Source of the DNA: CAZENU01 sp965222125
Lineage (GTDB): Bacteria > Chloroflexota > Dehalococcoidia > Lucifugimonadales > CAZENU01
Length of the DNA stretch: 64,000 bases
Direction of reading: 5' to 3'
Assembly: GCA_965222125.1 (NCBI GenBank)
Contig: CBDCTC010000006.1
Location: forward strand, 682,001 to 746,000
Shown here: positions 40,568-49,005 of the stretch, in pieces
How positions within the stretch are numbered: the first letter of the stretch is position 1
Layout: each line of letters starts with the position of its first letter
Notes under the pieces: model-generated
The model's database searches: none
Told to the model about the DNA's origin: nothing
Seen by the model: only the letters and a program-made list of their open reading frames with translations
Made by a program: the position numbers and the translations under genes

Positions 40568-40999
40568 ATGGACGAGCCTGAAGTCGACCGGGACCTGGAC
40601 GATCGCCGGGAGATCGAGGGCGACGACGCGATAGGCCCTCTCCTCAGACGGCTGCGGGGAGACCTCAGCCTGCGGGACGTGACCGGTCGCATCGGCGTCT
40701 CAAGCTCCTACCTCTCCCAGATAGAGCGGGGCGACCGATTGCCCGGCTCAAACGTGGTCCGCAAGCTCGCCAATCTCTACAACGTGGACGCCGAGGAGCT
40801 GATGAGGCGGGCCGGGCGGGATAGCCACATCGACCCCTTCAGCGACGAGGCGATGGAGGTGGAGCGGGCCTACCAGTACGTCCTGGCCGACCCCGTGTTC
40901 CGCGTGGGCACCCGGCCCGACGGCCCCATCACCCTGAAGACCAAGCGGTTCATCGTCGAGATGTACGAGCGATTCGCCAACAAGAGGCTGCTGGAGTGA
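40568..40999 (+). CDS. XRE-family transcriptional regulator
   Basis: The 143-residue regulator has a standard helix-turn-helix: IGPLLRRLRGDLSLRDVTGRIGVSSSYLSQIERGDRLPG, residues about 20-65. A C-terminal helical extension follows (YQYVLADPVFRVG and RFIVEMYERFANKRL). It is paired with an ImmA/IrrE-like gene that begins within three bases, the arrangement used by ICEs and prophages for induction (ImmR/ImmA). The ATG at 40568 follows GGGGGAG. Confidence 0.85.
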   Translation: MDEPEVDRDLDDRREIEGDDAIGPLLRRLRGDLSLRDVTGRIGVSSSYLSQIERGDRLPGSNVVRKLANLYNVDAEELMRRAGRDSHIDPFSDEAMEVERAYQYVLADPVFRVGTRPDGPITLKTKRFIVEMYERFANKRLLE

Positions 41000-41001
41000 G
41001 C

Positions 41002-41904
41002 ATGAACAGGACGAGAGAGGACTTCTGCCGCATACTGCTGGACGACCACCCCCAAAAGGCCCTGGACCCGGAGACCCTCGCCGCCCGCTTCGTGCGCTAC
41101 TTCGACGTGCCAGCCCGTCCCACGATGGAGCAGATCAAGGCCCTGCTGAAACGGGCCGGGTTCGGCGAAGTATCGGGCAGTAGGCACATGGACGCGAAGG
41201 GCATCCACTACAGCGCGCCGGGGGGCGGCTACGACATCCACTACCGGGAGGACCTGTGGGAGGGAACGCAGGACTACTCGGTGATCCACGAGACCTACGA
41301 GACCCTCTGCGACATGGAGTCCGGCTCTCCGCCCGACCGAAAGGTGTGCACGCAGGCCGAACGATTCGCGGCAGCGGTGCTGATGCAGCCGAGGGCCTTC
41401 AAGCCGCTGGCCCTGGAGTGGGGGCTGGACGTCCTGAAGTTGCAGCGAGCCTTCCGCTGCTCCTACGCCGCCGTGTCCATCCGGATGGCCGAGGTGCTGC
41501 GGGACCCGCCCCTCATGGTGGTCATGTACGCGAGGGAAGACGGGAGAGACTCCAAAGACCGGGCCGATTCGCCTGACCTCCGGGTAAAGGTCGCCCGGCG
41601 GACGCGGGGATTCGGGACGCCGACCGACTTCCCCATCTGCGGAGAGCGGGGCGGCGTCCCCCGTTGGGGCAGGCCCGTACCTCCCGGCTCCCTGGCGGAG
41701 CAGGCCGCCCGCTATGGCACGGCGCGATACGCCTTGGGCGGCGGCTACGCCGCTCTCGCCCGGCCCGTCATCAGGAATGGCAAGCTGGCGAGGGTGTTGG
41801 TAATCGCCGTGCCCGAAGAACACTCCGCCGTCCTCGGTCCCCAGATGGTCGCCTCGGACATGCCTGGGCGCAGGCGCAGGCCGGTGACGGCTGGCCCCTG
41901 GTAG
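41002..41904 (+). CDS. ImmA/IrrE-like protein with HExxE instead of HExxH
   Basis: The 300-residue protein follows the XRE regulator, as ImmA does. The core VIHETYETLCDM (H96, E97, E100) is followed by TQAERFAAAVLMQP, the pattern of M78/ImmA peptidases. The second zinc His of HExxH is replaced by Glu, so normal zinc proteolysis is uncertain. The C-terminal 110 residues are unusual for ImmA: a GAF-like or strand-rich region with TARYALGGGYAALARPVIRNG. It may sense a signal. The ATG at 41002 follows GGAG at five bases. Confidence 0.65.
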   Translation: MNRTREDFCRILLDDHPQKALDPETLAARFVRYFDVPARPTMEQIKALLKRAGFGEVSGSRHMDAKGIHYSAPGGGYDIHYREDLWEGTQDYSVIHETYETLCDMESGSPPDRKVCTQAERFAAAVLMQPRAFKPLALEWGLDVLKLQRAFRCSYAAVSIRMAEVLRDPPLMVVMYAREDGRDSKDRADSPDLRVKVARRTRGFGTPTDFPICGERGGVPRWGRPVPPGSLAEQAARYGTARYALGGGYAALARPVIRNGKLARVLVIAVPEEHSAVLGPQMVASDMPGRRRRPVTAGPW

Positions 41905-41907
41905 CGA

Positions 41908-41936
41908 TTGAGTCCTGTTCTGTGACTGTGTATAGT
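41908..41936 (+). promoter_or_regulatory. Promoter of the RHH-recombinase operon
   Basis: TTGAGT (41908-41913), 17 bases, then TATAGT (41931-41936), 37 bases before the RHH start. It begins directly after the ImmA-like stop codon, so integration genes can be expressed separately. Confidence 0.65.
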
Positions 41937-41973
41937 AAGACATAGCACTACATCAGGAGGCAAAAGAGAGAGC

Positions 41974-42198
41974 ATGACCACTCCCAGGCGATCCAAGACC
42001 ATCACCTTCTCCCTGCCCCCGGAGATGGAGGCGCAGGTGCGGCAGGTGATGAAGGAGGACGACCTCTCCGTGAGCGAGCTGCTCCGGCAGGGGATTCGCC
42101 TGTTCATGGAGGAGCGGGAGTGGCGAAGACGGGAGCGGCAGGAACGGCTGCGCTCCCGCACGACTACAGAGCAGGAAGAGACAGGGAGGAGAGACTGA
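41974..42198 (+). CDS. Ribbon-helix-helix (CopG-type) regulator
   Basis: The 74-residue protein contains RSKTITFSLPPEMEAQVRQVMKEDDLSVSELLRQGIRLFM, a typical RHH strand followed by two helices. The tail is Arg/Glu-rich. Its TGA overlaps the ATG of the serine recombinase by one base. It probably represses its own promoter, and thus the recombinase, or acts as a directionality accessory. Confidence 0.8.
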   Translation: MTTPRRSKTITFSLPPEMEAQVRQVMKEDDLSVSELLRQGIRLFMEEREWRRRERQERLRSRTTTEQEETGRRD

Positions 42199-43994
42199 TG
42201 AACGACCAACTCGACATGATACCGGCGGCCCTCTACGCCAGAGTCTCCAGCGACCGCCAAGACGTGGATCTGTCCGTGGCCGCCCAGCTGCGGGCGCTCA
42301 GGGACTACGCCGAGAAGAACGGCTACCTCGTCGCCCGCGAGTACGTGGACGAGGCGGAGAGCGGACGCATCGCCGACCGGCCCCAGTTCCAGAGGATGCT
42401 GGACGAGGCCGGCAAGCCAGAGGCTCCCTTCAAGGAAATCCTCGTCTGGAAGTTCTCCAGATTCACCCGGAAGCGCGAGCACGCCGTCGCCTTCAAGTCC
42501 ATGCTGAGGCGCAGGGGAATCCGCGTCGTCTCCATCACCGAGCAGGCCGACGACACCGCCACCGGCAGGCTCCTTGAGGCCATCATCGAGAGCGTGGACG
42601 AATTTTACAGCGAAAATCTTGCCCAGGAGGTCTCCAGGGGAATGCGGGAGTCCGCTTCCCGTGGCTACTGGATGTCGGCCTACGCCCCCTACGGCTACAA
42701 GCGGGTCCACGTTCAGGACGGGCCGAAGAAGCGCCCCAGGCTGGAGCTTGACCCGCCCGCCGACGCAATGATCCGCCGCATCTTCGACATGGCCCTACAG
42801 GGCAGGAGCATCCTCGACATCACCAAGACCCTCAACGCCGAGGGCATCCCCACGGTCAACGGCAAGAAGTGGCTCAAGACCACCATCCACACCATGCTGA
42901 ACAACGAAGCCTACACGGGAGCCGTTGTCTGGGGAACCACCGCAAAGGACGGCCAGCCGCCCGTGCGGGTGGAGGACGCGCACCCCGCCATCATATCCAA
43001 GCGAGAGTTCCGAAAGGTGAAGAAGCTGCTCGGCTCCCGCGCCCCGAAGCAGGCGAACCCCAGGCGGGCGTCCAGCCCCTACCTGCTCAGCGGCATCCTC
43101 AAGTGCGAGACCTGTGGCAGGGCCATGTCCGCCTCCGAGGCCAAGAGCGGCAAGTACACCTACTACGTCTGCCAGTCCCTGATGAAGAGGGGCAGCGGCA
43201 CATGCAAGACCCCCAGGCTCAACGCCAAGAAAATCGAGACCACCATCGTCGATGAGCTTCGCGCCAACATCCTCACCGAGTCCAACATCAGAGACCTGGT
43301 GAAGCACTTGGACGAGGAGATGGACGGAGCGGCCCGGGAGCACCGTCAGAAGCTGGAGAGCATCGAGGCGGAGCTTGAGGAGGTGAAGAAGCAACTGGGC
43401 CGAGTCTGGCACTTCATATCCAAGAGCGACAGCATCGACGTGGCCGCGGCCTCGGATCACATCGTGGAACTGCGGGAGCGCAAGGAGAATCTGGAGAGCA
43501 CCGCAGACGAGGCAAGGGCGGTGCTGGCGGAGCGGCGGCAGTACCTGGACAGCGCCGACACCATCGCCACCTTCGCCGAGGAGATGAGCGAGTTCCTCAC
43601 GACCAGCGAACTGACTGAGACCAAAGCCTTCGTCCACTCGTTCGTCAAGGAGGTCCAGGTCAAACCTGGAAGAGTCGCCATCATCTACTCGATGCCTACT
43701 CCTGATGACAGCCCGTTAGGGGGAGCGGACTCCGCTGAGATCGCTCTCAATGGCGGAGTTCGCAAATCGGTACGTCATGGTGGGCTACCGTTTACGGAAG
43801 ATACCACCGAGCCGTTCAGCGGTATCTCCTGGACTTTTATTCCTGGAATCAAGCTGTCGTCGGGCATTGGGACGGTGTACCGTACGACGGCGTTGTCGGG
43901 TAGAAGCTCGATCTCCTTGATGAAGGTCTCGATGAAGGCCCTCCGCTCCGTCAGCTCGCTCTTTTGCAGGAACCTGCTCATGTCCTTGGCGTAG
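42198..43994 (+). CDS. Large serine recombinase (element integrase)
   Basis: The 598-residue enzyme has the resolvase catalytic domain (LYARVSSDRQDVD with the nucleophilic Ser, and KFSRFTRKREHA). A recombinase domain follows, then a zinc ribbon (LKCETCGRAMS and GSGTCKTPR) and a coiled coil (residues about 370-450). This is the layout of phage and ICE large serine integrases such as TndX. Homology to its neighbour predicts an end near residue 530 (about 43790). The last about 66 residues are encoded antisense to the neighbouring recombinase gene and look foreign, so the original stop was probably lost at the junction. Confidence 0.85.
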   Translation: MNDQLDMIPAALYARVSSDRQDVDLSVAAQLRALRDYAEKNGYLVAREYVDEAESGRIADRPQFQRMLDEAGKPEAPFKEILVWKFSRFTRKREHAVAFKSMLRRRGIRVVSITEQADDTATGRLLEAIIESVDEFYSENLAQEVSRGMRESASRGYWMSAYAPYGYKRVHVQDGPKKRPRLELDPPADAMIRRIFDMALQGRSILDITKTLNAEGIPTVNGKKWLKTTIHTMLNNEAYTGAVVWGTTAKDGQPPVRVEDAHPAIISKREFRKVKKLLGSRAPKQANPRRASSPYLLSGILKCETCGRAMSASEAKSGKYTYYVCQSLMKRGSGTCKTPRLNAKKIETTIVDELRANILTESNIRDLVKHLDEEMDGAAREHRQKLESIEAELEEVKKQLGRVWHFISKSDSIDVAAASDHIVELRERKENLESTADEARAVLAERRQYLDSADTIATFAEEMSEFLTTSELTETKAFVHSFVKEVQVKPGRVAIIYSMPTPDDSPLGGADSAEIALNGGVRKSVRHGGLPFTEDTTEPFSGISWTFIPGIKLSSGIGTVYRTTALSGRSSISLMKVSMKALRSVSSLFCRNLLMSLA

Positions 43995-45340
43995 GCCGTG
44001 ATGGTCTTCACGTCATCGAGGACCGCCCTGCGCTGGGCCAGGATTGCCCTCGCCCCCTCTGCGGCGGACTCAAGGCGCTCCTGCCGCTCCTTGTGATCTC
44101 GGATGCGGTGGGCGAAGTCGGCCATGTTGAATTCAGTCGTCGTCTCCACGAGGTCGTAGAGCCGGTCGAGCCTGCCCCTCACGTCGGCAGGCTCCGACTC
44201 GATGGTCTCCAGCCGCTTGCGCTCCTCGCCGGCCACGTCGTCCATCTGCTCGTCCACGACCAGGCTCCGAATGTTGCCCTCGGTCAGGATGTTGGAGCGA
44301 ATCAGCCCGACGACCAGCTCCTCGAACTGCCGGGCGTCGACCCTGGGCGAGTCGCAGGACCCGGGCGCGCGCTTTACGAAGGAGTGGCAGACGTAGTAGG
44401 GGAACGTGCCCCTGCTGGAGTACCGGCCCGAGAGGGCCCTCTTGCAGCTGTAGCACTTGACGAGGCCGCTCAGAAGGAAGGTGCTTCCGACTCTGCGGGG
44501 GTGGGTGTTCTTGGGCGCCCTTGAGCGCATTATCCTGTTCACCCGGTCGAACTGGGCCTTGGTGACGGTGGCGGGGAACGCCTTTTACACCCGCACCGGC
44601 TCGACCCCGTCCTTGGCGTTGTTGCCCCAGACGAGGGTGCCCAAGTACGCCTCGTTTCTGAGGATGTTGTGGACGGAAGGCTTGTTCCAGAGCTTACCCC
44701 TGGGGCTGGCTATCCCCTCGTCGTTGAGGATGCGGACGATCTTCAGCATCCCCTTTCGGGACTCGGCCAGGTCGAAGATGCGCTTGACGATGCCGTTCGT
44801 TTCGGGGTCCGGTTCCAGGGTGGGCCTCTCCTTGGGGCCGTCCTGCACCTTGACCTTCCTGTAGCCGTAGGGGGCCATGGGAGCGACCCAGAAGCCGCGG
44901 GAGGCGGCCTCGCGCATTCCGCGCAAGACCTCCATGGCAAGATTGTCACTGTAAAACTCGTCCACGGTCTCTATGATGCCCTCCAGGAGCCTGCCCGTGG
45001 GGTTGTCCTCGGCCTGCTCGGTTATGGAGACGACGCGGAGGCCCTTTCGCCTGAGCATGGACTTCAGGACGACGGCGTGCTCCCGCTTGCGGGTGAAGCG
45101 GCTGAACTTCCAGACCAATATCTCCTCGAAAGGGGCCTTGGTCTTCTTGGCCTCGTCCATCATCCTGAGGAACTCGGGGCGGTTCATCACGCGCCTGCTC
45201 TCTGCCTCGTCCACGTACTCCCGGACGATCTCGTAGCCGTTCTTGTCGGCGTAGTCCCTGAGCGCCCTCAACTGGGCGGACACGGACAGGTCCACGTCCT
45301 GGCGTTCGCTGGAGACCCTGGCGTAGAGGGCCGCCGGTGT
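43775..45340 (-). pseudogene. Second large serine recombinase, nonsense-mutated and 5'-truncated
   Basis: One continuous minus-strand frame encodes a homologue of the first recombinase: AALYARVSSERQDVDLSVSAQ, KFSRFTRKREHA, a zinc ribbon (VKCYSCKRALS) and an end PLNGSVVSSVNGSPP. A single in-frame TAA at 44585-44587 stands where the other enzyme has Glu (VRV-E-D), so one base change killed it; both halves share the same frame. The 5' end stops at the IS630 border (45340) before any start codon. It is tail-to-tail with the intact recombinase. Confidence 0.85.
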
Positions 45341-46510
45341 AATACCAATTGAGCGTAACTAGGCCGGAAAGCGGCTAGAGATGTTCCAATTGGTTCATCC
45401 ATGCTGAGTCTACCAGACAGGTGGAGGGCATGAGATGATCGGACGACCGCTTCGAATAGATTGGCGGGCAGAGGATAGTCCGGAGGCGCTGAAGTCAGCC
45501 TACCATGGGGAACAGGATATCACCCTGCGGACTCGGCTACACGGACTGTGGCTGGTGCGTTCGGGGTGGCAACTCGGTGAGGCGGCAAGGGCGGTAGGGG
45601 TTCATCAGCGCACGGTCCAGCAGTGGGTGGGCTGGTATAGAGAGGGCGGTATGGGGGAAGTGAGTGCCCACAAGATGGGGGGAGAGGTCAACCCCGGTTT
45701 CTGAGCGCGGAGCAAGAGCGGGAGTTGACCGAGGAGGTGTCGATCGGACGTTTCAGGACGGCGGGAGAGATCAGGGACTGGATAGAGTCTGAGTACGGTG
45801 TGAGTTACAAACCGGGCAGCGTCTACAGCCTGCTGTCCCGGTTGGGATGTTCACCGAAGGTTCCGAGGGGCCGCCATGAGAAAGCGGATCTGGCAGCACA
45901 GGAGTCGTGGAAAAAGGGGGCCTCGCAGACAGCCTTACCAGAGTGGGGGTGACATCAGAGACGGCCTTTGGCTTTGCCGACGAGATGCGAGTGGGTCTGA
46001 GGGGGATGGTTCGCAGAGTATGGGGGCGTCGTGGAGTGAAGGTGGTGCAGAGGGTGCAGATGGTGTACCGGTGGACGTACCTGTTCCTGGTAGTGGACGT
46101 TCGGAGGGGCAGGCTACAGTGGAGTTGGATCGACTCAATGAAGTCCGAGTCGATAGCAGCAGCGGTCAATGGCCTGAAGCATCACTCGGACATCGCAGCG
46201 CTGGTGTGGGATGGAGCTCGCGGTCACCGCGCCGGGCTGGTCGAGGGCGTAGGACTGCCGACGATAGTCCAGCCGCCCTACAGTCCAGAGCTCAATCCTG
46301 CTGAGCGTGTGTTCCAGGAGGTCCGTCGCTGGGTGGAGGGGAGGGTGTACGAGAGTGTGGAAGAGAAGATGGAGGCGGTTGATTCCTACCTGCGTGAGTT
46401 GGAGTATGATCCTGGTCGCGTACGCTCGTTAACAGCGTGGAACTGGATCAAACACTCAACGCGAAGTCTTCCAGCACACTATGCGGCCTCATTAGCCTGC
46501 AATGGTATTA
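45340..46510 (+). mobile_element. IS630-type insertion sequence
   Basis: The element begins and ends with TA (45340-45341 and 46509-46510), the target duplication of the IS630/Tc1/mariner group. The imperfect terminal repeats start TAATACCA on the left and, on the other strand, TAATACCA on the right, with later AGGCCG matches. It interrupts the border between the second recombinase and an HPP-family gene, so it arrived after these were joined. Confidence 0.8.
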
Positions 46511-46539
46511 GAACAAGTTGGTCAGCCTACGGCGCGTGA
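45435..46539 (+). pseudogene. IS630-family transposase in three frames
   Basis: The coding sequence runs through three frames. The first holds RIDWRAEDSPEALKSAYHGEQ and the HTH GEAARAVGVHQRTVQQWV. The second holds FLSAEQERELTEEV and SYKPGSVYSLLSRLG. The third holds the catalytic part: GFADEMRVGLRGMV, LVWDGARGHRAG and QPPYSPELNPAERVFQE, the D-D-E triad of IS630. The shifts fall at GGGGGG (45677-45682) and at AAAAAGGGGG (about 45910), a classic slippery run. One programmed shift is known in some IS630 elements; two make decay more likely. The last frame runs out of the element to 46539. Confidence 0.75.
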
Positions 46540-46912
46540 ACATATGCACGATGGAGAGGGTGACCGCTCCGAAGAGTACGAACAGGACCGCCGAAAGGGC
46601 CCATCCTCCGACAACAAGTCCAAGGGCCGTGCCTGCGGCGGGCGGATGCTCGGTTCGTGTCAAGACCATGAGAAAGATGCTAAGGCCGACCGACAAAACA
46701 GCCAGGAGATCGCCAGCGACGTGAGACTCGGCAGCCTGCTCGCCGAACACCGGTATGGAATGCAGGAATGAGAGCGCCGTACTGACGATTACCGCGACCA
46801 CGTGCCCGCCTACGACTCTCCTGGGAGCCGCTGCCTTGCTGTGGGGCATCACGAAAACGATAAAGGCAGTGGACGCGATCGCTACTTCAACAGGACGAGG
46901 CTTCCGCGTTGC
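46508..46912 (-). pseudogene. HPP-family membrane protein, 5'-truncated
   Basis: The frame contains FVMPHSKAAAPRRVVGGHVVAVIV, further hydrophobic helices, and LTRTEHPPAAGTALGLVVGGW, the H-P-P signature of this integral membrane family (linked to nitrite transport in some cyanobacteria). The frame is open upstream to a stop near 46912 without a proper start, so the first transmembrane segment is lost. The IS630 border supplies the present stop codon. It is probably a host gene broken by the insertions. Confidence 0.6.
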
Positions 46913-46988
46913 TGCGTGAGTTGACTGTCGTTAACCCGGGGCCCGTATCTCCGCCTGATCCTGCCGCGTCCGCACATTTGCGTCGCCA

Positions 46989-47100
46989 TTGAGCGCGTCG
47001 CTCATGGAGTCGAAGGCATTCCCCGGTTCGTTCGTCAGGAGAATTGAATTCGATGGGCACGAGGTGGGTGTCGAGTACACCATGCCCAACAAACCTGAGA
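46989..47100 (+). pseudogene. C-terminal remnant of a third serine recombinase
   Basis: The frame reads SLMESKAFPGSFVRRIEFDG then VGVEYTMPNKP. It aligns with TSELTETKAFVHSFVKEVQV and IIYSMPTPDDS of the intact recombinase, at the same distance from its end. The rest of the gene is gone. It lies 40 bases before the 3' end of tRNA-Gln, which suggests an older integration at this site. Confidence 0.65.
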
Positions 47101-47142
47101 CGTGCCGCCCGGCACTGGCGGAGTTCCCAATACTGGGAGCGG

Positions 47143-47216
47143 TGGCTGCCCGGCCAGGATTCGAACCTGGGTTTTAGGATCCAAAGTCCTTCGTGCTACC
47201 ACTACACCACCGGGCA
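47143..47216 (-). tRNA. tRNA-Gln (anticodon UUG)
   Basis: On the minus strand a full cloverleaf can be drawn: acceptor TGCCCGG with CCGGGCA, D-arm GTGTAGTGGTAGCAC, anticodon loop CTTTGGA (anticodon TTG), T-arm CCAGGTTCGAATCCTGG, discriminator G and an encoded CCA. It stands next to the recombinase remnants and upstream of gltX. Confidence 0.92.
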
Positions 47217-47474
47217 GCGGTGGAGGCGTCGGTCCGGGGCCGAATCGTTGCCGGGTGGCTCGTATGCGTCCAGATGGTGCGCAATCGGCCCGCTCGAACC
47301 CGCCGGTAGACTACGGGCGTGGCCGTGGGCGGCATACCTCACGATCCGATCTATGGATTCGAGTTTAGCACAACATCGGAGCCGACTCACCAGTGGGATA
47401 TCTGCCGCGTCGGCCTGCCGGTATGTGGGCCAATCCCGGCGTGCTAGAATGGCGCCCGAGGCTACTTCCCTCCC

Positions 47475-48929
47475 ATGCCAGATACAGTCCGCGTTAGGTT
47501 TCCCCCCAGTCCCACCGGCGAGCCCCACGTGGGCAACATCCGCACCGCGATCTTCAACTGGCTGTTCGCGCGCGGGTCCGGCGGCTCGTTCATCATTCGC
47601 ATCGAAGACACGGACCAGTCGCGCAAGGTGGAAGGCGCGATCGAGGCGATCCTGGAGACGCTGCGGTGGCTGGGCGTCGACTGGGACGAAGGCCCCGACG
47701 TCGGCGGAGACTACGGCCCGTACGTGCAGTCTGAGCGCCTGGACCTGTACCGCCGCGCGGCCGACGATCTGCTGGCTGCCGGCCGCGCCTACGACTGCTA
47801 CTGCCGGCCTGACCGGCTGGCCGAACTGCGGCGCGTCCAGGGCAAGCGCAAGGAGCGCGTCGGCTACGACGGCCGCTGTCGCGACCCGGAGGCGCGGGAG
47901 AAGGCGGCGGAGGAGGGCGGGGCGCCCGTCGTCAGGTTCGTGATGCCCGCTGAGGGAAGCACCTCGATACGCGACCTGATTCGCGGCGACGTGACGTTCG
48001 AGAACGCCCTGATCGACGACTTCGTCATCCTGAAGTCGGACGGCTTTCCCACCTATCACCTCGCCAGCGTGGTCGACGACACCGCGATGAGGATCAGCCA
48101 CGTGCTGCGGGCCGAGGAGTGGCTGCCCAGCGCTCCCCGCCACGTTCTGCTGTACCGGGCCCTGGGGTTCGATCTGCCCGAGTTCGCGCACCTGCCGATC
48201 ATCCTGGCGCCGGACCGTTCGAAGCTGTCCAAGCGCCACGGCGCAACATCGGCCCTGGAGTACAGGGAGATGGGCTACGTGCCCCAGGCGATGGTCAACT
48301 TCCTGACGCTGATGGGCTGGTCGCTGGACGACCGCACCGAGATTTTCTCGAAGGACGAGCTGTTCCGAGACTTCTCGCTGGAGCGGGTCTCCAGGTCCGG
48401 GGCCGTGTTCAGCGCCGACAAGCTCGCGTGGCTGAACGGGCACTACATCCGCGAGAGCAGCCCCGAGGAGCTGGCCGACGCGCTGCTGGAGTACTGGGAG
48501 CGCTACCCGCCTGCGGGGATCGCGGAGCCGCCGGCGCGACACTACCTGCTCCGGATCGTGCCGCTGGTCCGGGAGCGCCTGAAGACTCTCGCCAACGCGG
48601 CCCCGCTCGTGTCCTTCTTCTTCGCGAACGAGGTCGAGTACGACAGCCGCGAGCTCGTACAGAAGGGGATGGACGACGAGTCGACGAAAGGCGCCCTGCA
48701 GGCGGCGTTTGCGGCGTTGCAGGGACTCGACCAGTTCCAGGCCGAGTCGATTGAGGCCGTCCTGCGCGCGCTCGCCGCCGAGCTCGGCATCAAGGTCGGC
48801 CAGCTGCTCGGCTCTCTCCGCGTCGCCACCACTGGCCTGAGGGTGTCGCCGCCGCTGTTCGAGACCCTAGAGATACTCGGCCGGGAGCGTTGCCTAGCCG
48901 CGATCCGAACTGCGGCAGACAGGCTGTAG
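47475..48929 (+). CDS. gltX: Glutamyl-tRNA synthetase
   Basis: The 484-residue class I synthetase has the HIGH variant in PPSPTGEPHVGNIRTA, the KLSKRHG (KMSKS) loop near residue 255, and a Cys-rich insert (YCRPDRLAELRR...GRC). It charges tRNA-Glu with glutamate, and often tRNA-Gln in bacteria that use the amidotransferase route. A tRNA-Gln gene lies 260 bases upstream on the other strand. The ATG fits the family start. This is core chromosome. Confidence 0.95.
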   Translation: MPDTVRVRFPPSPTGEPHVGNIRTAIFNWLFARGSGGSFIIRIEDTDQSRKVEGAIEAILETLRWLGVDWDEGPDVGGDYGPYVQSERLDLYRRAADDLLAAGRAYDCYCRPDRLAELRRVQGKRKERVGYDGRCRDPEAREKAAEEGGAPVVRFVMPAEGSTSIRDLIRGDVTFENALIDDFVILKSDGFPTYHLASVVDDTAMRISHVLRAEEWLPSAPRHVLLYRALGFDLPEFAHLPIILAPDRSKLSKRHGATSALEYREMGYVPQAMVNFLTLMGWSLDDRTEIFSKDELFRDFSLERVSRSGAVFSADKLAWLNGHYIRESSPEELADALLEYWERYPPAGIAEPPARHYLLRIVPLVRERLKTLANAAPLVSFFFANEVEYDSRELVQKGMDDESTKGALQAAFAALQGLDQFQAESIEAVLRALAAELGIKVGQLLGSLRVATTGLRVSPPLFETLEILGRERCLAAIRTAADRL

Positions 48930-49005
48930 CCTACGCCCACGGACCCGCATCGGCGGGCCGACCTGACGTAACGCGGAGTAGCGAAAAGCAAGGAGCGTGT
49001 GCGAG

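Noticed and set aside
44542..44587. A frameshift in the second serine recombinase
   Set aside because: Both halves are in the same reading frame; the interruption is a single TAA codon.
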